Source: a virus. From it: a DNA stretch of 37,438 nucleotides. A model generated the notes under the pieces. The model was not told the origin of the DNA, searched no databases, and was given only the letters and a program-made list of their open reading frames with translations. The position numbers and the translations under genes are program-made. The stretch is from positions 1 through 37,438 of IMG/VR virus record IMGVR_UViG_3300034012_001498; one strand, 5' to 3'. Positions 18,470 to 26,219 of this stretch are shown here, piece by piece; position 1 is the first letter of the stretch; each line of letters starts with the position of its first letter.

Positions 18470-20260
18470 TTAGGAGTTGGTGTTTGCCAGGACGAGTGGT
18501 TCGCCTTTACTGAGAATTTCTTGAATCTTTTTAAGGACGCTTACAGCCTTGGCTGTCTCCGCTGCGGGGTCTTTTGCCTTGCGGGTGTCGAAAAACTCGT
18601 TGCTGGCAAAGCCGATGCGCTGGAAGGCGGATGCGCCTTGTGAGCCTTGGAAGCCCTGCTGGCCGTTCATGCTGTCGGACATCTGAATCAGCCGCGCGGC
18701 CTGCTGCGCGGCCTGCTCGGGCGAAAGCGCGCCAGCCGCGACTTGTGCATCGAAGGCGGCGAGTTGTGCGTCTAGCTGTGCTTGCTGCTCGCCGGGCGAC
18801 ATACCGGCGAATTGGCGGTCGGCAATTTGCTCTTCTATGCCTTTTATCACGCCCTCTCGGGTGGCCGCGATGCGTCCCTCCAGCGCCAAGATTCTTTGCG
18901 TGATGGCCTCGCGCTCGATCATGGCCTCGTTGCTGTAACGGCCAGCGCCCATCGCATCCTCGTCTAGCTTTGCCAGCTTGCCCTGCTCGCGGGCCAGCAA
19001 CTCGGAGTCGGACATTCCTTGCGTTGCTGCGGTTTCGGCATTGGCCGCGCGCATATCGGCAGCGCGGGCCGACACGGCGTTTTGCGCGGCGATCTGGCGC
19101 TCGTTTTCTGCGGTGATGGATTTTTCAAGGGCGGCGATGCGCCCCAAGGTTTTCTCGCGCTCGAGGGCCGCTTCGTTGGTAAAGCGGCCAGACTTCTGGG
19201 CCTCGGCATCAAGCGAGGCCAGCGCGGCCTGCTCTTTAGCCAGGCGTTGCTCGCTGGTCATGCCGGACTCGGCGTTCTGCTCGCGCATGGCGGCGGCGGC
19301 ATCGGCGGCGGCGCGGGATTTGATTTGTTCGGTGAGCCTAGCTTCAGCGGCCTGGCGTTCTTTGATAAGAGCGATGGCGCGTTCGGCATTTTCATTGCCG
19401 CCGCCTGTTGGGTCTAACGCTTGTCGCGCTTGGTCAATTTCCGCAGCGTTTTGCTGCTCGGTTTGCATTCTCCGAATAGCTTCAGGATTGCCCCCCGCGC
19501 CCAGCATGGCGTCGGCATTTGTTGCCTGTCTGGCAAGCGAGCCGATAAGCATTTCCCTGGCCTGTCTGCGGGCTTGTTCTGCTTGCGCGGTAAGCTCGGC
19601 AGACCCGCTCATGCCAAAAGGAGAAAGGGCGGTGTCGGCCAATCTTGCGCCTAGTTGTCCAGGGCGTCCTTGCGCGGCGTTTGCCACCGCCTCGCCAAAG
19701 CTGTCGCCAAAGGTTTCCTTGCGCGTTCTTTCCAGTTGGTCGGCAAGGGCGTTTAGCTGTTTGAATCCTGCGGTAGAACCGCCCGAAGACATTGCCGAAC
19801 CCGCTTGTTGTAGGGCGGGACCAAGTTGCTTGCTTATTTCTGCGGCTTGCTTGAAGGCGTTGCTGACTTCTTGGAACGCCAATGAGATAACTTTTCCTAC
19901 TGTTACAGCCACCCCTGCCAGCATGGCAAAGCGCCCCGCGAGGCCCATGATGCTGTTGCCGCTGTCTGCATTTGCCGCCTTCTCAGCCTGTGCCGCCGCC
20001 TCTCTCGCCTGCTTGCGCTTGGCTAGGTTGGCCTCGATCTGCTGCTCGGCTTTTTTGATGGCATCGTCGTAAAAGTCTTCAAAGGAAAATGGCTTGCCGC
20101 CTCCCGCTGCCTGCTGCGGTTGCATGGCGCGCGGCGCAGTGGTCGCCTGCGAAAACGTCCTTTTGACCTCCGAGGCCGTCTTCTTGGCATCGGACAGCAC
20201 CGACTGAAACCCTGTCTGGGTTTCATTCTGCGCTGTAATCCTGACTTTTACTTCACTCAT
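18470..20260 (-). CDS. Tape measure protein
   Basis: 596 aa. Sets tail length and is ejected with DNA. The N-terminus is a short coiled coil, a hydrophobic segment lies at about 104-129 (IMGLAGRFAMLAGVAVTVGKVISLAF), and the rest is Ala/Gln/Glu-rich helix. The C-terminal half has at least three tandem repeats starting at about 334 (MTSEQRLAKEQAALASLDAEA), 416 (MSDSELLAREQGKLAKLDEDA) and 487 (MSPGEQQAQLDAQLAAFDAQ), spaced 82 and 71 residues, with an earlier partial unit. At the usual 0.15 nm per residue the tail would be about 90 nm. It follows the chaperone-position gene by an 8-nt overlap. Confidence 0.88.
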   Translation of the reverse strand: MSEVKVRITAQNETQTGFQSVLSDAKKTASEVKRTFSQATTAPRAMQPQQAAGGGKPFSFEDFYDDAIKKAEQQIEANLAKRKQAREAAAQAEKAANADSGNSIMGLAGRFAMLAGVAVTVGKVISLAFQEVSNAFKQAAEISKQLGPALQQAGSAMSSGGSTAGFKQLNALADQLERTRKETFGDSFGEAVANAAQGRPGQLGARLADTALSPFGMSGSAELTAQAEQARRQAREMLIGSLARQATNADAMLGAGGNPEAIRRMQTEQQNAAEIDQARQALDPTGGGNENAERAIALIKERQAAEARLTEQIKSRAAADAAAAMREQNAESGMTSEQRLAKEQAALASLDAEAQKSGRFTNEAALEREKTLGRIAALEKSITAENERQIAAQNAVSARAADMRAANAETAATQGMSDSELLAREQGKLAKLDEDAMGAGRYSNEAMIEREAITQRILALEGRIAATREGVIKGIEEQIADRQFAGMSPGEQQAQLDAQLAAFDAQVAAGALSPEQAAQQAARLIQMSDSMNGQQGFQGSQGASAFQRIGFASNEFFDTRKAKDPAAETAKAVSVLKKIQEILSKGEPLVLANTNS

Positions 20261-20825
20261 TGGCTTGCGCCTCCTCTGCCGCTTGGCGGGCCTTGGCCCG
20301 AATGATGGAAACGCGCTCGCTGTCGCTTACGATGTCGAGCCGGTTGCCGCTTTCGTTTTCATACGAAGCTGCTTCATACCACGCCGCCATGCCTATCGGC
20401 GTGGCCCATGCCTGTTGCTCGCTCATGCCAAGGCGCATCAATCTGACCACGGTGTTAATTGTGCTAGGGATTTTAGAGGGTTCGCCGCGAGCCTCACCGG
20501 CCTTTTGCTGGCGCCTCCACATTTGCGGACCGGCACAATAGTCGGCCACATAGGTCTGCCACTTTGCGCATTCGTCTAGGAAATCCAGTTTGCCGCGCTT
20601 CCAGAGGCGGCAGCGCCAGGTGTCCATGTTGGGCAGCACAAGGGCGGGGCGGGCACATATCCAAGCGGCCATGCGTAGCTGGGCCTCGGTGCCTCGTTCG
20701 CCCCGATAGAAGGGTGATCCTACGGCCTCAAGCGTGAAAGCGTGCCCAAGAGAGAGCGGGCGCATCCGCAGCCCGCAAACGGTGTGCTCTGCGTTCAGGA
20801 ACGCTTCTGCGGCCAAGGCGTCCAT
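20253..20825 (-). CDS. Putative tail assembly chaperone
   Basis: 190 aa, between the major tail protein and the tape measure, the classic place of gpG/gpGT. Helical: LNAEHTVCGLRMRPLSLGHAFTLEAVGSPF (which resembles DUF-type tail chaperones), AAWICARPALVLPNM, and a C-terminal charged helix (SIIRAKARQAAEEAQANE). I see no slippery heptamer near the end, so a -1 frameshift product is not supported. Assignment is mainly by position. Confidence 0.65.
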   Translation of the reverse strand: MDALAAEAFLNAEHTVCGLRMRPLSLGHAFTLEAVGSPFYRGERGTEAQLRMAAWICARPALVLPNMDTWRCRLWKRGKLDFLDECAKWQTYVADYCAGPQMWRRQQKAGEARGEPSKIPSTINTVVRLMRLGMSEQQAWATPIGMAAWYEAASYENESGNRLDIVSDSERVSIIRAKARQAAEEAQANE

Positions 20826-20840
20826 ATTTCAGGACGCGGC

Positions 20841-21380
20841 CTAAGATCCGCCGAAGGAGACGCTCGTTGAGGTGGTGCGGACGAAATCGGTGTTGCTGAA
20901 ACGCTTTTCCTTGCGGATGACTCCGGAAGCCGCGCCCACAGCCAGACCATCGTTTGTGTAACTGATGCCGCGCACGGTGACCTTTTTTACATCGCCGAGG
21001 GTTTCGGAAACTTCGCTGCTAACCGTGTCGAAGGTTTTGCTGTCGAAGCTGAAGGTGCTGCCAACATTCGCACTGCCCAAAAACGTTGCGCTGCACTCCT
21101 GTTTCGGGTTGTAGAAGCGGGCTTTTTGAGGGGGTGCATTTGCAGATCCCGCCTCAATCACCACTTCGTCTACCGATGCCGTAATTGTGGCGTTGAGCAC
21201 TTCGTTGCCGTTGATTGTGCCAGCGCCAAAAGTGGCTTCAATTGTCTCGTCGGTCGTTTCAGTGCGCGTATATTTTAGGATGTTATCCTGAACCGCGCCG
21301 GTTTCGTCTTGAACGGCAAGATACTCATAAGATTTGCTGGTGGTTTTTCCACCACCGGTTGTGCCGTAGCTAATAGCCAT
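20841..21380 (-). CDS. Major tail (tube) protein
   Basis: 179 aa from ATG at 21380, preceded by GAGGGC and a TTGACAC element; a start 4 codons upstream is possible. Beta-rich: MAISYGTTGGGKTTSKSYEY, YTRTETTDETIEATFGAGT, FDTVSSEVSETLGDVKKVTVRGISYT. Size, Thr/Ser richness and place (after the tail terminator-like gene, before the chaperone) fit a tail tube subunit. Confidence 0.75.
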   Translation of the reverse strand: MAISYGTTGGGKTTSKSYEYLAVQDETGAVQDNILKYTRTETTDETIEATFGAGTINGNEVLNATITASVDEVVIEAGSANAPPQKARFYNPKQECSATFLGSANVGSTFSFDSKTFDTVSSEVSETLGDVKKVTVRGISYTNDGLAVGAASGVIRKEKRFSNTDFVRTTSTSVSFGGS

Positions 21381-21393
21381 GCCCTCTGGCACG

Positions 21394-21400
21394 GTGTCAA
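21394..21400 (-). promoter_or_regulatory. TTGACAC element before the major tail gene
   Basis: Followed by C and 12 nt ending GAGGGC, then ATG at 21380. The upstream gene ends earlier with its own TAG at 21411-21409. Confidence 0.6.
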
Positions 21401-21408
21401 CCTGACGG

Positions 21409-22290
21409 CTAGTTCACTTGGGCGTAGAGATTCAGGCCAAGAACGTCGGTAATGCGGTTGGAATCGCTGTCGCTGGAATGGTTGGCCTCGAGCAGGCCCG
21501 CCACGGTGATTTCGGAGGAGGTAAAGTCTTGCGCCAGTAGCGAGCGCAGGGCGTCCTGCACCTCGCGCACGGCGGCAACGTGGGCCGTTGAATCAATGCC
21601 GCCAGTGATAACGTGGACGGTGGCCTGCGCAATGTAGCGGTCAAGCTGCGGGAAGGGTTTGCTCGCGCCCTGACATGCGGCAACGATGCGGCTGGATGCG
21701 GCGGTTGCCTCGTTGTAATAGGGCTGCACTGCGTAAGCTGCGGTCACGGAGCCGGGCAACTCGGAGGCCAGATGCGCGGACAGGATCTGCTCGACCTCAT
21801 GCCGAATGCTGAAATCTTGCGGCGTGGCGTTGGTTTTACCGCTTTGGGCGTTGCCGATGCGGTCGCCTGCGACCACGGAAATGCGGATGCTGTCGCCCTG
21901 GTGGTTTGGCGATGTGTCGCTGGCGACCTCGGAAACGGCCCAGCCGTAGAGGGTGAAGGCCGACTGTGCGGTGTTTATGGCTACGATGCTGGCGTTCGTG
22001 TTCGTATCGTCCAGAATCCTCGCCAGCGCAGCTACGCGGTTCTTGTGCGTGGTCTGCCAGCCGGCCGTCTGGGAGGCCGCGCTGACCACGGCGAAGTCCA
22101 TGTTGATGCGCGAGGCATTGCGGACGCCGCCCTCAATCAGCTCCGCGCCGCTGGCCGTGATGATGAGACAAGGATAAGACAAGTCGGTCTCCGGGACGCC
22201 GTGGCGGATGCTGATGCCAGCCAGGGCGGTGCCGGTAATGAGGGCACTGACTCGGGTGGCGAAGGAGGATTCTAGCTCTCGGTGGATCAT
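21409..22290 (-). CDS. Tail terminator-like protein, apparently two fused domains
   Basis: 293 aa from ATG at 22290, coupled to the upstream gene by ATGA. Residues 1-150 (MIHRELESSFATRVSALITG ... GDSIRISVVAGDRIG) and about 160-293 (FSIRHEVEQILSAHLASELPG ... SNRITDVLGLNLYAQV) each follow the plan of a single tail terminator-type unit: helix, 'YPCLIITASG' strand or equivalent, helix rich in Ala/Leu, closing beta strand. Family members are usually about 130-150 aa, so this looks like a tandem fusion. It would cap the tail and join it to the head. Confidence 0.6.
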   Translation of the reverse strand: MIHRELESSFATRVSALITGTALAGISIRHGVPETDLSYPCLIITASGAELIEGGVRNASRINMDFAVVSAASQTAGWQTTHKNRVAALARILDDTNTNASIVAINTAQSAFTLYGWAVSEVASDTSPNHQGDSIRISVVAGDRIGNAQSGKTNATPQDFSIRHEVEQILSAHLASELPGSVTAAYAVQPYYNEATAASSRIVAACQGASKPFPQLDRYIAQATVHVITGGIDSTAHVAAVREVQDALRSLLAQDFTSSEITVAGLLEANHSSDSDSNRITDVLGLNLYAQVN

Positions 22291-23168
22291 TTGGTTGCGG
22301 CGATGGCTTCTTGGGTGCGCTTGGCGATGGCGGCTTCCATCGTGTTGAGCCGCGCGCCGACAAGCCAATCAACGGTTCCTTGAGGAAGCATCTTGCTGAT
22401 GTTTGGCGTGCTGTTGACCATCTCAACCCAATAAGGCGCAAACGGCCCTACGTTTCCCGGCGATGTCGCAAAAGATCCGTTATTCTTTTTGGTGGCCGCG
22501 TTCACATAGGGCGGCAAGGAAACGCCGAGGGCTTGAGCCGCGAAACGCCAGCCAGCCTTCATGCTGCCCACGCGCTTTTGCACCATTTCCAGATACTGTT
22601 TGTAAGCTGGTTTTCTAAGAACCACTTGCAGGAATTGCTCGCGCTTTACGCGGCCAGAACTGGTGCGGCGCGCTTTGTGCAGCATTTTGCTCGGCTCGTT
22701 GGCTATGTGAATGATTTGCCCGAGGCGATTGTCTCCAAGAGAGCTGATGTTTCGCGTTTGCCTGTAGCCCCTAACCTGTTTGCCGTTGCGGGTGTATCCC
22801 GAGACTTCAACTGATCCAGACACTTGCCCATTGAGCAGCTCTTTGGCTTTTTCGTAATCGCCAGTTTTGATGTATCGGTTGAAGGCCGTTGATGCACCCC
22901 GTGTTTTGCGGAGGATGTTTGTAATCGTTCCGCGCTGCGCGAACACTTTGGCGACATCGCGGGCCACGGCGTAATCGCCAATGTCTTTGCCGCCATCAAT
23001 CCCGCGCGGCGGCGTGAACTTTAGAAGGCTGGCGCTGTCGCCATTACGAACAAGAAGTCGAGCCTGCTGGTCAACAGTTTTGATAAGGCCGGCACTGAAA
23101 GCCTTTTGCAACCTGGGGAACAAATCTCCCAGCTCCCGAAAATCAATGGTGGCCGAAACAGCGGCCAT
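22287..23168 (-). CDS. Head-tail / minor tail protein (gpZ- or HK97-gp10-like)
   Basis: 293 aa. Begins MAAVSATIDFRELGDLFPRL, then basic segments (ARLLVRNGDSASLLKFTPPRG, RRTSSGRVKREQFLQVVLRKPAY) and NVGPFAPYWVEMVNSTPNI near the end. The 'LLVRNGDSASLLKFTPPRG' segment recalls HK97 gp10/lambda gpZ tail-completion proteins. It lies between the connector-like gene and the tail terminator-like gene, which supports this. Confidence 0.62.
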   Translation of the reverse strand: MAAVSATIDFRELGDLFPRLQKAFSAGLIKTVDQQARLLVRNGDSASLLKFTPPRGIDGGKDIGDYAVARDVAKVFAQRGTITNILRKTRGASTAFNRYIKTGDYEKAKELLNGQVSGSVEVSGYTRNGKQVRGYRQTRNISSLGDNRLGQIIHIANEPSKMLHKARRTSSGRVKREQFLQVVLRKPAYKQYLEMVQKRVGSMKAGWRFAAQALGVSLPPYVNAATKKNNGSFATSPGNVGPFAPYWVEMVNSTPNISKMLPQGTVDWLVGARLNTMEAAIAKRTQEAIAATK

Positions 23169-23170
23169 AA

Positions 23171-23479
23171 CTATTCGGCCAATCCGCCGGCAGTGATTTC
23201 AACAACCACCGCATCCTGCGACACGTTGAGAACTTGAAGCTCTTGCCCGCGAACGGTGACGCGGGACCACATGGCGGGGACGGTGGTGATGGCGCTGCGC
23301 TTGATGGCAAAACGCACCGAGCGAATTTGGCGCACGCCGCCCTCGGCCAGTTCGTCGCGCTCCTCGATCTCCCCGACCACGGCGCTGTAGTTGGTGCTGG
23401 CGATGGTGATTGTCTCGCCGCCTACGTCCAAAAGCGCGCCAATGCCGAGAATGTGCGCGTTATCTAGCTGAGTCGCCAT
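23171..23479 (-). CDS. Head-tail connector protein (FII-like)
   Basis: 102 aa. Small beta-rich protein: VGGETITIASTNYSAVVGEIEERDELAEGGVRQ, VRFAIKRSAITT and WSRVTVRGQELQVLNVSQDAVVVEITAG. This 'describe a value, then a ring-shaped beta fold' plan is typical of head-tail joining proteins like lambda gpFII or its relatives. It is preceded by TTGACTC, a variant of the TTGACAC element. Confidence 0.65.
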   Translation of the reverse strand: MATQLDNAHILGIGALLDVGGETITIASTNYSAVVGEIEERDELAEGGVRQIRSVRFAIKRSAITTVPAMWSRVTVRGQELQVLNVSQDAVVVEITAGGLAE

Positions 23480-23500
23480 GCCTCTGGCGGCGAGTCAAAC

Positions 23501-23818
23501 TTACTCGGCCACTACGTCGAGCGAGCCGCCGATGGTGAACTGCGAACCGTAGTTAACCGTGACTTCGTTGCTCGCGTTGAGTCCCGAAGTCGTTTTGCTC
23601 AAGGTCATTTTGGCCGGGCGGTCTTCTGCGGCGAGAGCGTTGTAATAGGAGTAGAAACGCTCGAGCATTCCGTAGATGATCTTCCGCGAGTCGCCGGTCG
23701 AGGCGTTGACCTCGGCGCTGGTCAGTTCAGCAAAAGCGGAAAGCGGCACCGTGAAGTTGGTGGCGGTGCTGGTGAAGGTGCTGCCGAAAATGAGCGTCGG
23801 GACGGACGAGAATGCCAT
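23501..23818 (-). CDS. Head/connector protein, unknown
   Basis: 105 aa. Thr/Ser-rich N-terminal beta region (PTLIFGSTFTSTATNFTVPLSAF), then DSRKIIYGMLERFYSYYNAL and a closing beta region (GSQFTIGGSLDVVAE). Resembles small structural proteins between head and tail; family not recognised. The start is 14 nt after a TTGACAC element that includes the stop of the upstream glycosyltransferase gene. Confidence 0.6.
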   Translation of the reverse strand: MAFSSVPTLIFGSTFTSTATNFTVPLSAFAELTSAEVNASTGDSRKIIYGMLERFYSYYNALAAEDRPAKMTLSKTTSGLNASNEVTVNYGSQFTIGGSLDVVAE

Positions 23819-23832
23819 AATAGCTTACAGCG

Positions 23833-23839
23833 GTGTCAA
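23833..23839 (-). promoter_or_regulatory. TTGACAC element
   Basis: Includes the TGA stop of the small glycosyltransferase gene and lies 14 nt before the ATG at 23818. Confidence 0.5.
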
Positions 23840-24399
23840 CAGCCGCAAGCAGGCTTGCTGCGGTAATCGTAAAGGTAGATCGGATGCTCTGCGGCCATCG
23901 CCTCGGTTTTGAGGTGGGGCAGGATCGCCAAAGCGTAGTCGTAGTCCTCGCCATAATCTCGGTCCCCAAATCGAGCCTTGAGGGCAATTTCCCGCCGCAC
24001 CGGGCAAAGGTGGTGCGGGGTGCGGTTGTTGCCGCTCCATGCGGTGTTTTTGCGGTATTTGAGCGAGTGGCGGAAGACGGGGTTTGGTGACCAGGGAACG
24101 CCGTCTCGCTTCAAATACATGGACAAGCCTACGCAGTCTGGCTGGCTTTGCAGGGCGCTCATGATGCAGGCAACGTAATTGGTGGCGACTAGGTCATCGT
24201 CATCCACAAAGACAATGTATTCGGCCCGCGCTTCTTCGATCATGCGCCTGCGCTTCGGGCCGATGCGGTCGCTGCCGGGGTCCACTACGATGCGGGCGGC
24301 GGGCTCGTCTTCGATTTGCGGGACCAAGACGGCCAAGAGTCGCGCCAGCGCCTGCGTGCGGGCGGCGGTCGTGGGGATGAGAATGTCGAGCGTTACCAT
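23836..24399 (-). CDS. Small GT2-family glycosyltransferase
   Basis: 187 aa. MVTLDILIPTTAARTQALARLL, IVVDPGSDRIGPKRRRMIEEA and AEYIVFVDDDDLVATNYV show the nucleotide-sugar domain of a GT-A (GT2) enzyme with a DxD-type acidic cluster (VDDDD). The family is usually longer, so this is a minimal catalytic domain. It overlaps the upstream two-domain enzyme by 7 nt and was probably acquired with it. The two could act in sequence on the same glycan. Confidence 0.82.
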   Translation of the reverse strand: MVTLDILIPTTAARTQALARLLAVLVPQIEDEPAARIVVDPGSDRIGPKRRRMIEEARAEYIVFVDDDDLVATNYVACIMSALQSQPDCVGLSMYLKRDGVPWSPNPVFRHSLKYRKNTAWSGNNRTPHHLCPVRREIALKARFGDRDYGEDYDYALAILPHLKTEAMAAEHPIYLYDYRSKPACGC

Positions 24400-26108
24400 C
24401 CCTTCGCCACGGCGTCAGCGTTGCGGCGAGCAAAGACCTCGCGGCCTCGGGCATTCGCCTCTGGGTTTTGCTGCCGGCGGTAGGCTTCGTCGGACTCCGC
24501 GCCAGTGAATGCCGGGTGGTCGTGGTAAAGCTGAATGTGCCGCCCGTTGAGAACCTTGGTGTCGCGGTAAGCTCGGAAGCTATATTCCGTATCCGACCAG
24601 TAGCCGTCGTATTCAGGGCAGAGCAACCACTCGCGCCCGAGCCACCATCGCCAGTTGTAGCACATCGCGACCATAAGCGGGTCGCCTTCTGCGCGGAATC
24701 CGTCGTGCAAGTGCAGCACTGCCGGCGCATCCATGTTGCCGTCGAAGGCGCGGACAATCAGCTCGTCCCAGCCGTGCGGCACATACAAATCGTCTTGCAG
24801 CATGAGGAAAATCTTTGCGCCTGATTCGGCGGCGGCGCGGGCGGCTGCGTTGTAATTCGCCACGGCAGAGGCGTGTCCCTCGGGAACCGATTGAGAGACG
24901 GCGTGCGGATAGTGCCGTAATGCCTCTACAACCGCGCTGTCGCCTTCGTTCACGCCGAAGTAATAGGCAACCTGGTCGGGCTTTGCGGCCCTTGCTAGGG
25001 CCATTTCGCGCACGGCAATCGCTTTTTCTGGGCGGCAAGTCGGATGGCCGATGGCGATGCGGACCTTGTTGCGTTTGTGATACGCCTTGCGGATGCGAGC
25101 GGCATCGTCAGGTTTGCCGCTTTTAGCCAGGGCAAGGCACTTCAGGTCATGCGCTCGCCATCCGTAGAGTGAGGCATCGTGCGTCCAGCTTGCCTCGTTT
25201 GGTTCTTCCTGCGCTTCCATTGCCTTAACATAGGCCAACGCTTTGTTAGCGGACCCGCGCGCTAGGTGGGCCTTCGCAAGTTCGGCGTAGCCTTCGCGCC
25301 GATGCGGCATAAGGCGCACGGCCTCGAGGAGCGGGCGCTCGGAACCTTCGATGTCTTTGATCCAGCGGCCAATCATTTGGTAGGCCGAAAACTTTTCCTC
25401 GTCGCCCAGATCGTCGCGGCCTGTGGCAACCACGGCGGCAGCCATCGCTTTCGGGATGTCTTGCGCCATCTCGCACTCGCGGAACAAAAACCACCATTCG
25501 CGGCCCGTGCGCTCGGCCTCGGGAATGGCCTCGAGGATGCGCCGGTTGCGGACCACGCTGGCACGCTTGTTGTTGGCCGGCATATGGACAACTTGCAATT
25601 CCATTGCCCATGAGAGCTTGGCTTCGGGGTCATGCTCAACGTCTTCATGCACCGCATTGACCCACTTGCGATAATGCTTCTTGCTGACCAGACGGGCGCG
25701 GCGGGCGTAGCTGCCCGATGCGTCCACGATGTAGGGCGCATAGATCACATCGCCCTGGGCGTCACCGCCCTCGCGGATTAGGCGCAGGACGGCTTCGGCG
25801 GTGGGCGAGAGCAGATCGTCACAATCGGCCCACATAAACCAGTCGGTGTCCTCGGGTGCCAGCGCCCAGCTTTGCGTGCGGGCGGCTGCGAAGTTATCGA
25901 CGTGCTCCCATTGCCTATCGGGCGCATTCCAGTATTCGCCTGTGATACAGCCGCGCTCTTTGGCGATGTCGAGCGTCCTGTCGGGCGATTGGTTGCCAAT
26001 GGCGCGAACAACCGAAACGGAATCAAAGTGCGCTTGGAAGCTGTCCAAGAAGCGGCCAATCATGGCCTCTTCGTTGCCCGCAATTATGCCGAGATGTATT
26101 TTTGCCAC
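24393..26108 (-). CDS. Two-domain glycosyltransferase (GT2-like N- and C-domains)
   Basis: 571 aa from GTG at 26108 (MAKIHLGIIAGNEEAMIG); the ORF continues upstream to 26192 but through two terminator hairpins, so the GTG is preferred. The N-terminal GT-A domain has FMWADCDD (about 92-98) as the DXD site. A helical, TPR-like middle (REGYAELAKAHLARGSANKALAYVKAME) precedes a second GT-A domain with IFLMLQDDLYVPHGWDELIV and GYWSDTEYSFRAY. Two catalytic units suggest it builds a disaccharide. It sits right after the major capsid gene, an unusual place, so capsid or tail protein glycosylation is possible. There is no Shine-Dalgarno at the GTG. Confidence 0.85.
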   Translation of the reverse strand: MAKIHLGIIAGNEEAMIGRFLDSFQAHFDSVSVVRAIGNQSPDRTLDIAKERGCITGEYWNAPDRQWEHVDNFAAARTQSWALAPEDTDWFMWADCDDLLSPTAEAVLRLIREGGDAQGDVIYAPYIVDASGSYARRARLVSKKHYRKWVNAVHEDVEHDPEAKLSWAMELQVVHMPANNKRASVVRNRRILEAIPEAERTGREWWFLFRECEMAQDIPKAMAAAVVATGRDDLGDEEKFSAYQMIGRWIKDIEGSERPLLEAVRLMPHRREGYAELAKAHLARGSANKALAYVKAMEAQEEPNEASWTHDASLYGWRAHDLKCLALAKSGKPDDAARIRKAYHKRNKVRIAIGHPTCRPEKAIAVREMALARAAKPDQVAYYFGVNEGDSAVVEALRHYPHAVSQSVPEGHASAVANYNAAARAAAESGAKIFLMLQDDLYVPHGWDELIVRAFDGNMDAPAVLHLHDGFRAEGDPLMVAMCYNWRWWLGREWLLCPEYDGYWSDTEYSFRAYRDTKVLNGRHIQLYHDHPAFTGAESDEAYRRQQNPEANARGREVFARRNADAVAKGW

Positions 26109-26111
26109 GCT

Positions 26112-26152
26112 AAAAAAAGGAAGGGCCACGGCGAGTGGAACCGTGACCCCTT
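26112..26152 (-). terminator. Rho-independent terminator after the major capsid gene
   Basis: On the minus strand AAGGGGTCACGG, loop, CCGTGGCCCTT, CC and seven T. The stem is 11 bp with one bulge, and the T-run ends 3 nt before the GTG of the glycosyltransferase. This would limit downstream expression. Confidence 0.82.
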
Positions 26153-26173
26153 GGGTCGAAACCCTAAGTGAAA

Positions 26174-26203
26174 CTCCCGGCGGGCCACTCAATCCGCCGG
26201 GAG
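26174..26203 (-). terminator. Second hairpin after the major capsid gene
   Basis: Perfect 10-bp stem CTCCCGGCGG / CCGCCGGGAG with a 10-nt loop, followed by TTTCACTT. It lies 16 nt after the capsid stop codon. With the terminator at 26112 it forms a tandem pair. Confidence 0.7.
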
Positions 26204-26219
26204 GATGAACACACGAGCC

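Noticed and set aside
18978-20072. 364-codon plus-strand ORF opposite the tape measure gene
   Set aside because: Composition is Ala/Ser/Arg repetitive and mirrors the tape measure codons. No ribosome site or domain is seen, so it is a shadow of the GC-rich minus-strand gene.
20253-20300. -1 frameshift for a gpG/gpGT-type chaperone
   Set aside because: I found no slippery heptamer near the end of the gene, and no overlapping ORF that would extend it; the tape measure starts in an 8-nt overlap.
26109-26192. Longer N-terminus of the two-domain glycosyltransferase
   Set aside because: It would code through two strong hairpins including a terminator with seven T. The GT fold begins right at the GTG at 26108.
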